Shown here piece after piece: positions 60,526-64,000 of a DNA stretch of 64,000 nucleotides. The notes under the pieces were generated by a model, which did no database searches, had not been told where the DNA came from, and saw only the letters and a program-made list of their open reading frames with translations. The stretch is from the NCBI GenBank assembly GCA_001414345.1, contig LLCB01000120.1, forward strand, positions 98,613-162,612. Reading direction: 5' to 3'. Source of the stretch: Hymenoscyphus infarciens (taxonomy: Eukaryota; Ascomycota; Leotiomycetes; Helotiales; Helotiaceae). A program made the position numbers and the translations under genes. How positions within the stretch are numbered: the stretch's first letter is position 1; the number at the start of each line of letters is the position of its first letter.

Positions 60526-62631
60526 ATGGCCCATATCGCCGCCTTCATGGCCGACGCCGACCTCCATATCCCCAACAGCGTTGGGTTGAATAATTATATT
60601 GCCAGAGAGATTTCACCAGCTCCATCAGCCCACGATACAGTGCGTTGCTTCACTCGTCTTCACAAACAACTCGTTACTAACAAGATACAGACCGACACCT
60701 CAGAAGGAAAGGAAAAGGGAAAACACGTATGGAGAATGCATCAACCATCAGGATCACGCAAGCTCCATTTGTTTCCCTCCAGAGAAAAGTTATCGATAGG
60801 ATCTGCGGGAAGGAAAAGCCCAGATACAACAAACGAGGCAGCTGGCCAAACTGTAGGACGAAATGCAAGCGAGGAGAAGGAACAATCGAGGTCGAGGTCA
60901 TCTTCCAAAGAGCCAAAGCCCAAGGAACAGAGTCTGGTGCGTCGACGGAAAGTCTCTGTGCCAGAGCTGGGACCCATGACGACAGTACAAGAAGTTGCTA
61001 TGGATTCTCGTAAGTTTATATATCCGACGCATATTAATTGCATTTCAATGGGTCTTTCTAACATAACCCCAGCCACTATTCCCGGACGGCCCGCACTACA
61101 TGAAAGGTCTATCAGTGCACCAGGAGGTAACAACTGGCGCCAAAATGCGTTCGGTGAGAGCATGATGTCGTGCATCTCTGGGCCTGCACTGGATGAGAAT
61201 GCTGAACTGGATATATTGGAAGATCTCAACCAGACAGTACCTCAACTTAACTCGTCCAGAACCAAATTAAGCAGAAATAACTCCACTTCACCGAGCCGGC
61301 GACCACTCTCCCCCAAGTCCCTCGCCCCGCTAGTCATTCCCACCACATCAGCTCCTCGGCCACAATATCTCACTCGACGACCATCAAACAGCCGGACGAG
61401 ATCCGAAAGCACTCCACCAGACGTCCCACCAAAATCTGCCCGCATGAAGGACCTTATTTCTCCAAATGGCCGAGGCACTCCCTATACTCCTTTATCTGGT
61501 TCCTCACTTACCCCTGGCTCCGCATCAACGACTCTTACAGTTTCTACCCTCGCTTCATCCGTTGGAACTACGCCAACCTCCGCTGTCGAACCTCCACGAT
61601 CACCTAAACAATGGATGAGTGCCAGTACGGGACCAAGTCCAGTGACTACCCGTACCCGCGGACAGTCTGAGTCAATACAGCAACAACGAACTGAACGGCA
61701 GTTGGGTCACCGACGAGGAGAATCCGAAGCTTCTATCATGGACCGAGGTCGACCAAAGAAGCGTACTATTGCTGGTAGCCCAGTCTCCCGTACCAAGAGA
61801 AGTCCAATTGAGGAACAGACCGCCTTTGAGACACTCCCTGAAGGTACCCGACCTACTCAAGCAACTACTGTGCTTCCTGCTTTGGAGTTAGAAGCTCTCC
61901 ACAAGCAAGCTTTTGGCCAAGCATCGCGATTCGACGTTCTCTCTACCAAGGATGTCGATGCTCTCTCGAGAGAGCTTCGAGGTCTTGATGAACGTTGCGA
62001 GTATCTTCGCAAAACCCACCGTTCTCTGCGTTCAGGACGCCGCAATCTTCATGATCGCATCTGCAATTTCCTCCGTTCTCCTCGTGTGGCTCGCTTCTCA
62101 CATGAGTCCATTCTTAAACAGGAAGAGGCACTTTCGGAACTGGACACTTCCATTGATGACTGGGTCAGCAAACTCGAACAAGCTGAGAACCGTCGCACTC
62201 GCGTACGACAAAAGCTACTCGAGCACGTTGCTGCTGCCCTGATTATGCAACCAGCTTCAGGGACAACGACAAACGTGATGATCCCCTCAGCTGGAGAGAA
62301 CACCCCACCTCGAAGCCCAACCAAATCACACTCACCACGACGACTTGCAGAAGAAGTTCCTGTCACCAGCCCCGAGTCAATCTCCAGTCGACGTCGGACA
62401 AGAATGAGTGTCGAGTCGATCAAAATCTACGCCGACAGTGATATGTTCGCACTCCTTGCAGATGTCGAGGAAGAAATCACCCGCATGGGCGAACAAACTT
62501 TAACGGAGGAGCCACTCCCAATCACCCCTGTCTTAAAGGCAGAACCCGTCATCGCCGCAGGCATCACCCTGAATGCCACAGTTTTTGAAGGCCTCCTCCC
62601 TTCAACCCGTTACCAGCGCCAAGCTGTCTAA
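60526..62631 (+). CDS. disordered protein with Uds1-like coiled-coil region (663 aa)
   Basis: I start at ATG 60,526 (context ATAATGG), giving MAHIAAFMADADLHIPNSV. Two likely introns are 60,640-60,690 (51 bp, GTGCGT, CTAAC, ACAG) and 61,010-61,072 (63 bp, GTAAGT, CTAAC, CCAG). Both are multiples of three and stop-free, so the unspliced frame also stays open. Residues up to about 430 are Ser/Pro/Arg-rich and disordered. Then comes a helical block starting LPALELEALHKQAF and containing FDVLSTKDVDALSRELRGLD, ERCEYLRKTH and a later heptad-rich ELDTSIDDWVSKLEQAE. This resembles the fungal Uds1 (up-regulated during septation) domain, so a role in septation or polarity is possible. The match is from memory of the family pattern and is moderate. 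Confidence 0.75.
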   Translation: MAHIAAFMADADLHIPNSVGLNNYIAREISPAPSAHDTVRCFTRLHKQLVTNKIQTDTSEGKEKGKHVWRMHQPSGSRKLHLFPSREKLSIGSAGRKSPDTTNEAAGQTVGRNASEEKEQSRSRSSSKEPKPKEQSLVRRRKVSVPELGPMTTVQEVAMDSRKFIYPTHINCISMGLSNITPATIPGRPALHERSISAPGGNNWRQNAFGESMMSCISGPALDENAELDILEDLNQTVPQLNSSRTKLSRNNSTSPSRRPLSPKSLAPLVIPTTSAPRPQYLTRRPSNSRTRSESTPPDVPPKSARMKDLISPNGRGTPYTPLSGSSLTPGSASTTLTVSTLASSVGTTPTSAVEPPRSPKQWMSASTGPSPVTTRTRGQSESIQQQRTERQLGHRRGESEASIMDRGRPKKRTIAGSPVSRTKRSPIEEQTAFETLPEGTRPTQATTVLPALELEALHKQAFGQASRFDVLSTKDVDALSRELRGLDERCEYLRKTHRSLRSGRRNLHDRICNFLRSPRVARFSHESILKQEEALSELDTSIDDWVSKLEQAENRRTRVRQKLLEHVAAALIMQPASGTTTNVMIPSAGENTPPRSPTKSHSPRRLAEEVPVTSPESISSRRRTRMSVESIKIYADSDMFALLADVEEEITRMGEQTLTEEPLPITPVLKAEPVIAAGITLNATVFEGLLPSTRYQRQAV

Positions 62632-63440
62632 GTTACACCGAGAGAAAAAAATACACACACACACACACACACACCACATTCCTTTACGAACTTCACGGCT
62701 TCTTTCACGAATGCTATCTATCATTTACGCAACGCCTGTGCAATGCATCATTCTCGTCCTTCCTTAGCGACACTGCCTTTTCGCCATCACATTTTTATAC
62801 ATATTTCCTTTACGATTACATCCACACATCGAAAACACCACCAATGCATACGTATACGTCCCTTTAGCGACTTCTTTGCACCATATTTCTTAATTTCTTA
62901 TGTCCAAAAATGTTTACCGAATTATATATCTAGCTCAAGCTCATCGCACGTTCAGTAGCTTTTATCATCTTTCATCTCTTGTGTTTTTATTACTATTGTC
63001 GTTCTTGTTCATCGTTGCTGTTGTTTGTTGATACCAACATTTTATCGGAGTTTTTACAAATATAGAAAGGATTGAATTGCGTTTTGTTGTTTATAAAAGG
63101 GGTCGGGTGACGGAAAAGAAGGTGGCCTTCCGGTTTGGTGCGCATTTTATGGCTTGGGAGGATTTGTTGTATATATGATTTGATGGTTTGAAGATGGATA
63201 TGATGAGTTTGGGGAGGTTGAAAGTATGTTTTTGTTTGATAGGAGTGGGATGGGGTTATGGGATATAGAATGGTTCGGTTTTTTTTATCCGCTGGAGATA
63301 CTTTAGGGAATAGTTTTACATAGCGTATGTTTAAATTCCAAAGATTGATTCCTCCAAAAAAAACATGATCTTGATTCTATTTTTGTGCACCTCACGCATG
63401 TAGAGTTAACCAAGGATGAGCTATTTAAGAGACGCGCGGA
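62632..63440. other. 3' region after the Uds1-like gene
   Basis: Holds a (CA)n microsatellite at about 62,652-62,673, then T-rich sequence with purine-rich stretches (about 63,100-63,260). No gene seen. Composition drops toward AT near 63,440. Confidence 0.55.
62652..62673. repeat. (AC)n microsatellite
   Basis: About eleven AC units lie some 20 bp after the stop codon of the Uds1-like gene, probably within its 3' UTR. Confidence 0.85.
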
Positions 63441-63489
63441 ATACTAAGATCTAACCCTAGATAGGTCTCTAGACTAAGGATCGGCGTGT

Positions 63490-64000
63490 TAGATAGTCTT
63501 TATTTAATAGAGACTATTTAATACTAATAAAATAGAAACTATTTAGTCTTTATTAAATAAAGAGTATAATTATACTAAAGTTCTTAGAAATATAGTTTCT
63601 ATTTAATAGAGACTATTTAGTCTTTATTAAATAAAGAGTATAATTATACTAAAGCTATTAAAAATATAGTTTCTATTTAATAGAAACTATTTAGTCTTTA
63701 TTTAATAGAGACTATTTAGTCTTTATTTAATAAAGACTATAATAATACTAAAGTTCTTAGAAATATAGTCTCTATTTAATAGAAACTATTTAGTCTATCT
63801 TTAATAGAGACTCTTTAGTCTTTATTTAATATAGACTATAATAATACTAAAGTTCTTAGAAATATAGTCTCTATTTAATAGAAACTATTTAGTTTCTATT
63901 AAATAAAGAGTATAATAATACTAATACTTATAGAGATATAGTTTCTATTTAATAGAAACTATTTAGTCTTTATTTAATAGAGACTATTTAGTCTTTATTT
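63490..64000. repeat. palindromic AT-rich tandem satellite (74/99-bp units)
   Basis: The landmark ATATAG-(T/C)TTCTATTTAATAG or CTC variant recurs at 63,591, 63,665, 63,764, 63,863 and 63,937, giving spacings of 74, 99, 99 and 74 bp. The longer unit has one extra 25-bp module (GTCTTTATTTAATAGAGACTATTTA). Modules are palindromic (TTTCTATTTAATAGAAA; GTCTTTATTTAATAAAGAC). The array runs past the end of the window. Confidence 0.85.

Noticed and set aside
38114..62631. Secondary metabolite or other functional gene cluster
   Set aside because: The genes present (thioesterase, zinc finger, SGNH hydrolase, aminopeptidase, Uds1-like) share no pathway, and no backbone synthase or transporter is present.
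37820..63420. tRNA or rRNA genes
   Set aside because: Looked for B-box (GGTTCGAATCC-like) and rRNA landmarks by eye and found none that fit a cloverleaf.

Overview
This window looks like a chromosome segment of a filamentous ascomycete (Pezizomycotina). Leotiomycetes is my guess from the feel of the proteins and is not proven. Two compartments meet in it. Positions 1 to about 37,815 are an extremely AT-rich isochore in which nearly every CpA/TpG has become TpA, the signature of repeat-induced point mutation (RIP). Positions about 37,816 to 63,420 have normal base composition, short introns of 51-140 bp with CTAAC/CTGAC-type branch sites, and intact genes. From about 63,440 to the end the sequence is AT-rich again, as a palindromic satellite.

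The AT-rich half is a nested stack of dead LTR retrotransposons, several of which can be delimited to the base because LTR lengths match and 5-bp target-site duplications (TSDs) are perfect. Element A (19,844-27,901, TSD CTTAG) and element B (29,160-37,000, TSD TCACC) are related plus-strand Ty3/Gypsy chromoviruses with different LTR lengths (477 and 381 bp). Element F (10,033-19,638, TSD CTACT) is a minus-strand Ty1/Copia element. It is interrupted by a 2.43-kb non-autonomous element E (10,227-12,660, TSD GTATC) and a 1.05-kb TRIM-like element D (13,736-14,787, TSD CTACT). Element C (about 4,349-9,204) is another Gypsy chromovirus with no matching 5' LTR. There are solo LTRs at 3,849-4,343 and 28,157-28,522, and a truncated element G ending in an LTR at 3,418-3,783. 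The LTR families are modular: G shares U5 with A/B and U3 with E, and E shares U5 with D.

The gene-bearing half holds a hotdog-fold thioesterase (38,114), a ten-finger C2H2 protein (39,491, minus), a 193-aa orphan (42,350), a broken small secreted protein gene (44,902), a secreted SGNH hydrolase with one intron (45,470, minus), an acidic protein with SILK- and RVxF-type PP1-docking motifs (48,625), a leukotriene-A4-hydrolase-type M1 aminopeptidase with three introns (50,005, minus) and a long disordered protein with a Uds1-like coiled-coil region (60,526). About 8 kb (52.2-60.5 kb) shows no convincing gene. These genes look like ordinary unlinked housekeeping and accessory genes, not a cluster.

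The most interesting candidates are a 232-codon antisense reading frame kept in both A and B between the chromodomain and the 3' LTR, the chain of mosaic LTRs, a non-autonomous element carrying a possible captured coding fragment, and a palindromic satellite built from 25-bp modules.
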